Positions 20,964 through 31,756 of a DNA stretch of 64,000 bases are shown here, one piece after another. The position numbers and the translations under genes are program-made. The notes beneath the pieces are model-generated. The model was not told the origin of the DNA, did not search any database, and saw only the letters and a program-made list of their open reading frames with translations. The first letter of the stretch is position 1, and every line of letters begins with the position of its first letter. Source of the stretch: Kitagawia praeruptora (Eukaryota > Streptophyta > Magnoliopsida > Apiales > Apiaceae); assembly GCA_037693485.1 (NCBI GenBank), contig CM075346.1:126840001-126904000 (forward strand), written 5' to 3'.

Positions 20964-21021
20964 TGACGTCATTGCGCATTCTGAGAATGCGTTACACGGG
21001 ATACGCAACACTGAAATGCGT
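20964..21021. repeat. Right-arm octamer and phased palindromes (copy C)
   Basis: TGACGTCA (20964-20971), 2-bp gap, GCGCATTCTGAGAATGCGT (20974-20992) and ACGCAACACTGAAATGCGT (21003-21021), 29 bp between starts. The order mirrors the left arm. Confidence 0.88.
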
Positions 21022-21687
21022 ATCCCAGCTCACCCATACATATATTACCCGATTGAAATTTGCGAACCCCTATTACCCCAACTCCAAATGCGTAACCCGC
21101 GTTACCCCAACCCCAAATACATATCCAAATGATTATTTTCAACAACACTCCAAAAAATGTTATTTTTATTTTTTTTAACCAAAAAATGGTTATTTTTAGT
21201 TTTTACCCAAAGAGAGTAAGTGGGAAATTAACAGAATCTGTACCAGATTTGTTGTCAGCAGTCAAGTTTCTGACAGTAGTAGTTCACCATCTAACTTGAA
21301 AGATTCATAAATCCATGTTTTATACTAGTACAATTTATTTTTACTATAAGTTAAATATTACACACACAAACACACAGTTATCACAGAACCTTCCCACTGT
21401 CTTTCTCTTTATCTCTTGTGTTTGTGTGTTTGCATTTCTCTTTTTTCTTCTCACCATTATTTATCCTTTACTTGACGTTCCTTCCAATCAATCTTTATCC
21501 ATCCACTTCTCTTTTTTTTATTCATTCTATTTTTTACCCATTTTTTCTATTTGTTATTTACAAAAAATTATAACACTGTTAATTACACAGTCATATATTC
21601 ATTGTCTTCTTCTTAGTTTTAGTCTGCAGTTGAAGAAAAAGTAGGTGACTTTTATTCCTAAAGGTAGAGTCGTAGAGATAGAGAGAG

Positions 21688-24600
21688 ATGGGGAGGTTGT
21701 TTTTGGTAAATCTTGAAGGAAAGATCTATAGTTGCAAGCACTGCCATACTCATCTTGCTCTCTGTGACAGCATAGTTTCAAAGGTACCCTTTTTTTTTTT
21801 TGAAATACAAAGGTACCTTTTTTTTGTTCATTCTTGATCATCTTCTTTGTGGGTTTTGGTTTGATTCATTGATCTTTGATGAAATTCTGGTGTTATGTTT
21901 TTTTAGTTTGTGGGGGTTTTAAGATTTGTTGTTTTCTATAATATGATGATTTTTGTGATTATGATTGTGTATTGGGAACTTTTTAGTGTGGTTATTCATT
22001 ATAGCAGCAAGAGTATTCTTGTTTGTTAGGTTAACTACATTTCAAGGTATAGTAAAAAGGTTTGTGAGATCATAACTTTCATTCTATATGAGAAACTCTG
22101 GTTTACGAAAGTGGCAAGCACATTAGAATGTCATTTGATTGTTGGGTCATTGGTTCCGGGTGAATTTGATCCGCAAAGAGTCGATAGTTGTTTTAGTAAT
22201 ATTTTGTTTGTCACAAGATGGATGATTAGATCATCTATATCTATAAATTTCAGAAAGGTGAAATGCTATAATTTTTTCCACTGCGGTTCCGGGGTCTAGT
22301 AGCTTATATATACCTTCTACATGTTCGTATAGTTACAGATTTGTTTGTGAATTCTTGATCACATAGAATATTCTAATTTGTACATTTTAAATAAATATAA
22401 ACTCTTAGGGTCTGCAACATAAAGTTACTAAAATAAACTGGATCCTTTAGTCTGGATTCTCATATTGGTTGATCGATGCATTTTTTATTCTCACAATCAA
22501 GTTCAAACTTTATAATCTACCAAAGAAACCGCTTCCGTTCCAAGAGCTGTTTTTCTAAACATAAATTGAGCTTTTGAGTTTTCTTTTGTTTGGCGCTCTT
22601 TGGTTCCTGAATATATACTCTCAGTTGTTGCTAAGAAAGGGTTGTACTTGCTTTTGCATAAGTTGTGATTAAAAATTGATGCCAACATATTGAAATAGGC
22701 ATCCAGCAATTCCCAGAAAAAACTAAATATTTTCTAGTTACTGGCAGTATTGGTTACTAGTTCATAAGTTGGCATTTTGTATAGTCATAATTTTTTACGA
22801 TAGCCTTTGTTCCCTGTTTTCCACTAGCTTTTCGTTTCCTGTTTGTACCTTTCAAGTTTCCAACAGTAAGAGTGCAAAAAAGTAATTTGCTGATAGTCTT
22901 TCCTTCTGCTTTTTATCCAGTCATTTCACTGCAGGCATGGTAAAGCTTATCTCTTCAGCAAGGTGTAAGTTTTTCTACATATTGGGCCTGGCTTACACCT
23001 TGATACAGTTTTTGTTTTTTAAGCACTTCTACCAGGCTCCTTTGAAACTGTGAAATGCATTTCTGCCCTTCTATATATATATATATATGGAAGCTGGTCC
23101 CTGACAATCGATTGTCAGGGACCGGTTAATTAACAATCAGTTTCTAAACCGTTGGATCAACGATCCAACGGCCCCCCTGGATTACAAAAAAAATTCCCTG
23201 TCCGCGGAAAATTTCCGCGGAGCGTAATTTTTTATTTTTTTTTAATCTCAGCCGTTGGATCGTTGATCCAACGGTTGAGAAACTGATTGTTAAATAACCG
23301 ATCCCTGACAAACGATTGTTAGGGACCGGGACCCTATATATATACCTTTTTATTGACTTATTACTATAAGCATTTCTTTTCAATTTTATTTTAATATGTG
23401 AACTTACTAGCATTTATACTTTGTTCCTGTTCTTTACTTTTGTATGAGGTACTTATGTTTTGAGGGTGAGCAATAAACCTGAACTTAACCTTGAAACTGT
23501 CTATTGGAGGTAGTATCAAGAATATATAATATTCTCCATTTAGTTACTAATGTAATGTAATATTTTCATCTTCCTGTTTGAGGATCAGCGGGCAGCATTA
23601 AAGAATAAAGATAGAGATCGTTTGGTACTTGTTCAACTTTCTTTGGCCCTAAAGATATCTGTTGTGTCGTTTTTCTCCTTTGTCAGAAAGTATAAGAAAA
23701 GTTCTAGCTGACTTGGACCGAAAATAGGAGGAAATTTTGTCTTTCTAGCTTATCACTGAAGCAAGCTAGGATTTTGTTTGTTTTTTTTTCCATGCAAGCT
23801 AGGATTGATTTTACAGAAGTGAATGTAAAAAAGTGTGATAGGACATCTGAATCATATACTGATTATATCTGTCTGACTTGTCTTACCAGTCATATGATCA
23901 ACAGCACATTAGGCTGTTAGTATCTAAAGTTTTTGATTGCAGTCCAACGAGCGAAGACATTTCTGATAAAACAATTGATTACATGTAAGATGGTTCCCTT
24001 GTATTTCACTTGATGCATTATGCATTGGAGGAATGAATCTATCATTGGGGTGAAGTGTTTTAGATCATTGTAGTGTCTACGTGCTAATTACATTTAATGC
24101 TATGAAGCATGGAAGAGAACAGGCGGCAGTGCACACTCTTCAGTTCTGTCTTGTTAAACTTAAATAGTACAAACATTTTGATAGAAAGATTACAATGTCT
24201 ACACTTGTTTCTAGTTCATACAGTATTACACCTAATGAATATTGCTTGAAATTCTGAACCCTATCTTTATGAGTGTTAAGATGCATTTTTCCTTTGCTGA
24301 AAATGTGTATGCGCGGGCAACTAAAACCTGTGGCATATTAAGCGGGTTCTACTTAAATTTTCCTCTCCTAGAGTTGACCATGTCTCTTCCTATCTGTTGC
24401 TTGTCTGAATAGACACAGGGGGAGGAATTAATATGATTTGTAACTCTGGTTTCAGTACCAAGTACTTAATCCTTTGTGATCCTAGTATATCCCAAAATGT
24501 ATGCTTCTATAAATTGCCTCCTATACTTTGACAGAGTGAACGTCACTCTTGGGCCGAAGGAAGAGAGGATGATGATGACCGGATTGCATACTGTCGCTGA

Positions 24601-25101
24601 CATCTTCTGTGTGAAATGTGGGTCGATTGTCGGCTGGACATATGTAAGATGAAAATGCAACTTCCAAGATTATGACACATTTGTTTCCAATTTGACAGAC
24701 ATAGCTTAACTTCATGCAACTTTCTTTCAGGAGACTGCTAAGGAGAAAAGCCAGAAGTACAAGGAAGGAAAATCGGTCCTGGAGAGGTACAAAATGCTCA
24801 GTTTGAACTGCTTAAATATGGGTTTGGTTTTGATCATAGGATGTTAACCCGGTTGGTAAGAATGGGAATGAGAGTGCACTACAAAACTGTAGTGGAATCC
24901 TATCCCCATTCCCGTTAACCGGGTTGAAATTCCATGATCCAAATGGCCACATAGTTTATTTAGCTTGCTGTCAGTCTACTTGCACTTATCTATCACATGG
25001 GCTTTCGACACTGCAGGTTTAAGATTTCAGGCCCTGACGGAACTAATTATTGGGTCAACCATGAAGCTCATGTCAGTGGAAGTGACCCTGAAGATGTTTA
25101 A
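21688..25101 (+). CDS. Yippee-like zinc-binding protein
   Basis: Five coding exons: 21688-21783, 22921-22964, 24535-24643, 24731-24786 and 25017-25101, all with GT/AG introns and continuous phase, giving 129 residues, the usual Yippee length. The protein starts MGRLFLVNLEGKIYSCKHC and contains two CxxC pairs (CKHC near residues 16-19 and CVKC in the third exon) that bind one zinc ion in the Yippee fold. It also has family signatures SFHCRHGKAYLF, MMMTGLHTVADIFC and YKEGKSVLERFKISGPDG. The Yippee fold is related to cereblon and Mis18 zinc domains; the precise role of plant members is not settled. ATG chosen as the first in frame after a G/A-rich leader. Introns 2 and 4 contain MITE-like inverted repeats. 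Nothing looks broken. Confidence 0.93.
23096..23334. mobile_element. Palindrome-rich MITE in Yippee intron 2
   Basis: About 240 bp with long terminal inverted repeats. Left GGTCCCTGACAATCG ... TTAACAATCAGTTTCT ... CCGTTGGATCAACGATCCAA; right is the mirror image with a few changes. Arms are themselves palindromic (CGTTGGATCAACGATCCAAC type), and the centre holds TCCGCGGAAAATTTCCGCGG. Flanked by TA-repeats. No coding sequence. Confidence 0.75.
24825..24950. repeat. Short inverted repeat in Yippee intron 4
   Basis: GATCATAGGATGTTAACCCG ... AAGAATGGGAATG on the left is mirrored by CATTCCCGTTAACCGGGTTG ... CATGATC on the right. Size and position suggest a small MITE. Family not assigned. Confidence 0.55.
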
Positions 25102-25601
25102 CATGACGTCTAATTTCAAATTGTACATTCTTTAGTCCACCTCATTGTCTCGCAAGTTGATTTCTAATAGTGGGGATCGCTTCTGTTTCCCCAGTGTCAT
25201 TGCTTCAAATCTTCATTGTTCATAGTTCTTTAAAATACCGAAAAACTTGTAGTCTTTCCAGTCATTTGTGCAATTCCATCAACATTATTCCAGTTCTTCC
25301 TTGTCCATATCTATTGGAAGACTGCAACTTCTCTGATCTGTTCAGACAATCATGCAATATCAAATATTTGTTATTTTCATTCGTAAGAATTAAGAATGTA
25401 CAAATTCCATGCTTTCCACGCTCTGCATTTCAATTTTTTTTTTTTTTTTTTACCATTTGGGTTTTATTTATTTCAAGAAAAATGCTAGAGGTGACGGAAC
25501 ATTTACCAAATGTTGTACCGAAAATTCATTTGGCAATAAACTTCTATCGTTTGATGTAAATTTTACGGATTCTACTGTGATGTTATCATCTCTAGTTATT
25601 A

Positions 25602-25925
25602 CTCCCTCTGTCCCATCCATTTCTTTACAATTTCCTTTTTGGGCCGTCCCACCATTTCTTTACATTACCCAAAATAGTAAGTTTTAACACTATTACACCC
25701 ACTACTTCACTTATTTTAACAATACTTTACACTATTTCACCCACTACTTAAATTATTTTAACAATAAAATCACTATTACACCCACTACTTCACTTATTTT
25801 AACAATAAAATCACTATTACACCCACTAATTCATTTATTTTAACAATATTACACTCACTTTACACCCACTATCCTTGACCTCCGTGCCCAGCCGCCATGT
25901 AAAGAACTGGCTGGGACGGAGGGAG
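25602..25925. mobile_element. Stowaway MITE downstream of the Yippee gene
   Basis: Terminal repeats CTCCCTCTGTCCCATCC and (reverse) CTCCCTCCGTCCCAGCC. TA at the left (25600-25601); the right copy is altered to TC. The interior contains several tandem CACTATTACACCCACTACTT phrases. Confidence 0.82.
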
Positions 25926-26364
25926 TCTGTGGAAGCCTTAAGTTTTCCTCTTAATTCAACTCCATTCAAGTTTTGCATAGCTGTCTGAAGATACCCTTTC
26001 AATGTTACAGGTCAAGTGGTTACTAAAGTCTTCGCTTTATACTAGCTGTGATACATCATATGAAAACTTTAAAAGTTATATCATGTGAAGAACATGAACT
26101 TCACATTCTGCACTCAAGTGGGAGTCATGCAGCAAAATATGTTCAAACATAATTTTAACACCTATACAAGTACGACATGCTATCTGGACTCAGCACCAAC
26201 CAAGAAATAATGATCAGGGCCCTTGTAGATTATTAATTTTATGGTAAATTATAGCCCTTGTAGATATCATTGAACAGTAAATGCAACCCTCGTTTTTGTT
26301 ATTCTTAGTGTGATTGTGTTTAACAAGATTCGAATCCTCAAACACATTTTGTAATAATGAATGA

Positions 26365-26500
26365 GGAAAATATCGTGTATCTATGATATTTTGAACGAAT
26401 TTTCTAGTATGTGTACAAGGATACATGTCGTGCTAAATATCGTGTATCTATGATATTTTGAACGAATTTTCTAGTATGTGTACAAGGATACATGTTGTGC
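26365..26500. repeat. ~65-bp tandem duplication
   Basis: ATATCGTGTATCTATGATAT through GTACAAGGATACATG occurs twice head to tail with one or two differences. Very recent. Confidence 0.85.
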
Positions 26501-27389
26501 TAGCTTAGTTATCAAATTTTGATTGGTGGAGATTTTATTAATAATGATGATCCCATCATTTACATAAATATTCACCAATTACTCATCAAGCACGAATTCT
26601 TAGCATGTGCCCTTGCGCACACACTAGATAAACCCTATTTTGAATTATTTTTATACACTATAAATTATCTGATTCAGAGTTTACTAATTTCATGTGTCTC
26701 GGATTTTCTAAACATAAAAGACAGCCCAAATGTAAATTACAAAATCAGCAAAAAAAGAAAACAATTACGTACATAAACAGATGTACGTATACATTTGGTA
26801 ATAAGATAACGTAACTTTAAAGTGAAGAGTAACATAGAAAAGCTGTTGGTTGCATTATTATATTCACCCCCCACCCACCTCTCCCCTCTAAAATAATCAA
26901 AAACGTAAATTCCAAACTCCAATTTTTTATTATATACTTGAATTTTATTCTTCAAAAATCAAAATCTCTGATTTTTATCACTCTTTTCTCCCTCCATTTC
27001 TTATTTCCTACATTATTTTTTCGAATGTCTCTGTTACTTAATTATTAAAATTCGAATGTCTATAAATATTAAATTATTTTAAATTACTTTATTATAAATT
27101 ATTATTTTATAACTATTTTTTTGAATTTTAACTACTTCATCTATACTTGTATAACTTTATTTCACTTGTTATTTTAACCTATATTTAGAAAATCACGAAT
27201 CATACGTACAAGTAATGTGTAAGTATATATATTCAAAATGTGGGTTCTTTTTGTGTTGATTTGAGCTGTAATTCAGATCCAAATGTGAGCAATTGGCTTT
27301 ATATTATCAATTTTTAGATACCAATCTAAAAATTAGGGTTTGGTTTAGTAAAATTCAATTTTGGGGATAAAATTAGGGTTTTGAAAAAG
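26501..27389 (+). promoter_or_regulatory. Upstream region and 5' leader of the BPP1-like gene
   Basis: AT-rich DNA with a pyrimidine-rich stretch (about 26865-26890 and 26980-27000) and no open frame of note. The start codon context is AAAAAGATGG. Promoter elements cannot be assigned by eye. Confidence 0.4.
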
Positions 27390-30300
27390 ATGGATTTTAG
27401 GGTTCCAATGAGGATGATTGATAAAGAAGATGAGCTGGCTTTGTTTCTTGAGATGAGTAAAATTGAGAAAGAACGTGACTCAGCATTCTTGCATAACTCG
27501 GACGAGTTTGATGCTTCACTCGGTATGTTCTTGATTTTCTTGATTTTTTACTTTGTAAAGTTTGGATCTTTATAGGGTTTTAACATTTATTAGGCTTTTA
27601 ATTAGGTAAATTTTGGATCTTTATAGGGTTTTAGCATTTACTAAGCTTTTTTATTAGGTAAAGTGTGGAGCTTTATAGGTTTTAGCATGTGTGTGTGTGT
27701 GTTAGTGTGTGTGTTTATTGATGTCAGATTTAATGGGTGTTTTTTTTATAGTTTCTTGATGATTGGCTAGTGAATTTATTTTGGATTTATGTGATATTTA
27801 TTGGGGGGTTTTTAATTGATGCTGATCTGTGTTGTATTTTTGTGGGGGGTTTATATTAAAATGTTGAGGGGATAATGTTATTTGGCATATGTGGATTTGT
27901 GGGTATTTATTGATTTCTTGTGGTGAGGTGTTGGATTGAAATTTAATTTGTGCAGGAACTACGGGGAGTTCTCCTATATTTGATATTGCAGCGAGTCTAG
28001 CACCTGCGCTGAAGACTGTGTCTGATGAGTTTTTGAACTCGGAGGGTGATAAGAATGATTATGAATGGTAATTCTAGTAGAATTTGTTTAGTCTGCTTCT
28101 TTCTTTTGATGTTTGTGATGAGTGAGTTTTTAAACTCGGAGGGTGATAAGAATGAATATGAATGGTAATTCAGTAGAATTTGTTTATGGTAATTCAGTAG
28201 AATTTGTTTGCTTTGCTTCTTTCTTTTGATGTTGAATTTGTTTATGGTAATTCAGTAGAATTTGTTTGCTTTGCTTCTTTCTTTTGATGTTGTTGAGTGG
28301 AATCCTAACTTTGGTTTGGGGACTCTGTAATATGCGTTCTTGGAAATGCGTTTTTCACTAATGGTTTGTCTTCTATCCCTTCTGCCTTTAGGACGTATTG
28401 TCGACAAGTAGTCGGTACTAACTTCTCCAGTTCTCCATCAAGCTTGATTGCAAATCTTATAACTCCTTTATTTTGATTTTTGGTTTTATGTGGGGATAAA
28501 TTGGTATGGAGTTTGTAGAGATAATGTTATCTTATAGAGGATAGTTCCAAGTTGGGTAATTAATAGGACTCTCTTGTGTCTTCAGGCTACTATCCCCTCC
28601 GGGAACTCCTCTTTTTCCTTCACTGGAGATGGAATCACAAAATCCGGTTACGAGTCAGACTGGAACTCTTGAAGCTCATCCAACTGCTTTGAAATCTAGA
28701 GTAAGAGCACAATTGTAATGCTTTCTTAAATCTGTTATATTTAGAAGCAAAGAAGAATCTGTCCAAATTATACTAAAAAGAAAAGGAAGAAGAGTTAGTC
28801 CAAAGAACATGCGGCTTCGGTATATACTATTATAATAGTAATATAAGTAGATAGGTAATAGTTTTATCCTTATCATCTTACATCTACATGGAATATTGTT
28901 CTTTTATGGAACACCTAAAATTATGTGGGATGTAAGTCCAAAACAGAATGGAGTCAATTGTCATTCAGCTGAATCCAGTTTTCAAGAAATCGCACTCTCA
29001 TTTGTCATGTAGTAACATAACAGAGTTTTAGATTCCCAGCTATAAACAAATGAAGGATATTTTCTATATATTACTCTTTTAATCATATTGAAGTGGTAAG
29101 GTTCTACTTAGTGCTTATAGGCCCAAGTAGCCCTTAAGTAGTAGAGTATAGAATTCACCTAAAACTCAAAACTTCAATTTTGGTATGTAACATGCACAAC
29201 TGAAAGCACGCTTTGCAGACTTTTTATATATATATTTTACATGTCCTTTTCAATGACCATATCTAGCCCTGCTCAGTGGTTTGCTTTTAGAAGTAAATAC
29301 TCAGCATAAGGCCCTCCCATGTTTAATTTGCACTGAAGTGAGTCAATATTTTCAATAAGGTTGATGAGGCGACATCGATTCTCTTTTAGTTGTGAGGAAA
29401 TGAACTTTGCAGCAAGTAATTTTTAAGTAAGCTTGCATCTTCTTTTCATTCTAGAAACATCCTTTCTGTTTTTCTTAATTAAAAATGTATAATGTTTTAT
29501 TGCTGTACATCTTTGTTTGATGCTACATTTTTATGTTCTTGCCTTACCTCCTTAAGGTAAATATTAGTTATGAGCTCGCATGCACAATACATTCTACTCT
29601 GTACGCCTTAGTACTTGGATGATCCAAGCTGCCTTTTTTACTTGACTCCAACCTATTTAAATTTTTACTTACAGAATTAACGGATTACTGAATTTGTTTT
29701 CTGTTCATTGTTTATTATGATTCTAGCTAGCAAATGTCGAGCTGGAGTCTACTGCAAGCAACTTAGCATCTAGACAGTCTGCTTCATCTCCTGGGTTGAA
29801 TATGTCTAGCAGAGGAGGTAGGAGGCCCTCTTCGTCTGGGGGTCCAGGGACAAGATCTGCTACACCAACTCGACGCCCTACTCTGAACTCAGTATCTAAA
29901 CCAGTGTTGAGCTCAGCCCTTAAGCCCTCATCACCTGCTACATCTAAACCCTCGGTTGGTAATACATCTAAGCCTTCAAGGTCTTCAACACCCACCTCTC
30001 GTGCCACTTTAACCACAACTAATCCCACAGTTCCTGCGAGATCTTCAACACCAACAAGGTCTACTGCAAGATCTTCCACACCTACGCCCAGGTCAACTGG
30101 GAGATCTTCCACACCTACAGCCAGGTCTACTGTAAGATCCTCAACAACTGCAGCTAGTTCTACTGCAAGATCTTCAACGCCTACGCCTAGTTCTACTGCA
30201 AGAACTTCAACACCGGCTAGTTCTACAGCAAGATCTTCAACCCCTACAGCTAGGCTAACTGCAAGATCTTCAACGCTACCGGCCAGAACCTCTTTGTTAC

Positions 30301-31756
30301 CTGCATCCAAGCCAACATCCAGGGCAACAACGCCAATTCGCCGACCAACCACCCTATCAACTGCATCAGATTCATCCTCTCTTCCAATTAAGTCTCCTTC
30401 TTTGTTCCCCAAGGTTGCTACTGCTAGTTCTAGAAATCCAGTGCCTCCACGTGTTAGTTCTCCGATAGTAAAACCCAGACCATGGAAACCTTCAGAAATG
30501 CCTGGTTTCTCTCTAGACGCACCACCAAATTTACGAACCTCACTTTCTGAGAGGCCTATTTCAGCTACTAGGGGTAAGCCTGGATCACAAAGTATTCGAT
30601 CTTCATCAGTCGAGCCTGCTCCCAATGGAAGGATCAGACGTCAGTCATGTTCTCCCTCTAGAGGAAGACCTCCAAATGGTGTAAATGTCAACAGCAGAAG
30701 CTCCGTTCCCGCACTAAGTCGTGCATATGCTAATGCTAATGATAATGTGAGCCCTGTCATGTACGGTACAAAGATGGTCGAAAGGGTGATGAATATGCGG
30801 AAACTGGCGCCACCGAGACAGGATGACAAACATTCCCCTCAGAGCAACATATCTGGAAAGTCCTCATCCCCCGACAGCTCGGGCTTCGGACGATCTCTCT
30901 CTAAGAAATCCTTGGACATGGCTATGAGGCATATGGTACATATTTTTTCCCACAATATACTGTATTTAAGCATTAAAACATACTCCCTCTGTTCCAAAAT
31001 AAATGTGGCTTTGACTTTTTGCACGTAGTTTAATCCGTAAAAAAAAGCTACTTCCCTAACTTCTTTCTTCAATTTTCTTCTCTTAAATAAAAAATACGGC
31101 ACTAAAATTTTTATTCACTATAAGAAAATAAAAAAAATACGGAAGTAGTTTTTTTACACCTTGAAATACGTGAAAAAAGTTAGAGTGACTGATTTTGGAA
31201 CGGAGGGAGTAGTACCAAATAACTTATCCTACGAATTATAAGACTACATCAATACTTACTTCTAGACAATTTGAAGACATAGGTGAATCTGGGTTTTAGT
31301 TTTGTGAATTTGATGTAGGATCAGGTCTGTTGATGCCAATTTACTCCAAGTTTACATTTGGAAATATCATTTAAAATTGATGAACCTTAGATATTTTTGT
31401 TTGCTGGTTTAAATGTTTAGTTGTGTCAGTTTGTGTTTCTCTCTAACCCCCTTACTCATTAACATTTGGCTAAGTGTCTTGTTTATCTTTTGGATCAGGA
31501 TATAAGACGAAGTATTCCAGGTAATCTAAGGCCGTTGATGAAAAATATTCCTGCATCTTCCATGTATAGTGTGAGATCAGGGCCTGCACCGAGAAGCAAG
31601 GTAGTTGGGGTTCAAGACTCACCTGTTGCAACAAGCAGTAACGCTAGCTCAGAAGTAAGTGTTAATAACAATGCTATATTTTTGGACAGAAGTGAAATAG
31701 AGGATGATATTAATAGTGAAAGAGGAGTTCCCCCTGCCCGTGTGCTGGGCAGGTGA
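27390..31756 (+). CDS. Basic Ser/Pro-rich protein, BPP1-like (At2g40070-like)
   Basis: Five coding exons: 27390-27522, 27956-28067, 28586-28700, 29727-30935 and 31499-31756, phases consistent, encoding about 608 residues. The N-terminus (MDFRVPMRMIDKEDELALFL) is acidic/helical. Residues about 81-95 read EWLLSPPGTPLFPSLE, a family signature. Residues about 130-420 are strongly basic and Ser/Thr/Pro-rich with tandem ARSSTPT repeats. The C-terminus has KSLDMAMRHMDIRRSIPGNL and SSMYSVRSG blocks. This matches the plant basic proline-rich (BPP) family, once annotated as flocculation/FLO11-like proteins; BPP1 is reported to bind microtubules. That role here is by family, not seen. A Stowaway MITE lies in intron 4 and a duplication in intron 2. 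Confidence 0.82.
28018..28310. repeat. Duplicated exon 2 end and repeats in BPP1-like intron 2
   Basis: The last ~45 bp of exon 2 plus the splice donor (CTCGGAGGGTGATAAGAATG ... GAATG|GTAATTC) is repeated at 28124-28175. Then GTAATTCAGTAGAATTTGTT and GCTTCTTTCTTTTGATGTTG phrases recur two to three more times. The copied donor is intact but has no matching acceptor directly upstream. Confidence 0.85.
30983..31209. mobile_element. Stowaway MITE in BPP1-like intron 4
   Basis: CTCCCTCTGTTCCAAAAT at the left, ATTTTGGAACGGAGGGAG at the right, TA duplications at 30981-30982 and 31210-31211, 227 bp. Starts 45 bp after the exon 4 donor. Confidence 0.9.

Larger units (their letters stand above)
20378..21208. 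mobile_element. Non-autonomous Mutator-like element (copy C)
   Basis: The left terminus GAATAATTGCAGAAAATAAC is mirrored on the right as GGGTAAAAACTAAAAATAAC (reverse). Both arms carry TGACGTCA and 19-bp palindromes. The left subterminal block, read in reverse, contains TTCCCGCATATCGGTATTTT, matching TTCCCGCACATCGGTATTTT on the right of copy A. Flanks share AAAGAGA (20373-20379 and 21209-21215), probably a decayed target duplication, so ends may be off by a few bases. The middle has GGAGAGGCGA-type sequence shared with copy A. Confidence 0.72.

Noticed and set aside
29723..30625. 300-residue minus-strand frame opposite the BPP1-like exon 4
   Set aside because: It is the antisense of the Ser/Thr/Pro repeats; its VEDLAV repeats only mirror the sense ARSSTPT repeats, and the sense exon has good splice sites and family signatures.
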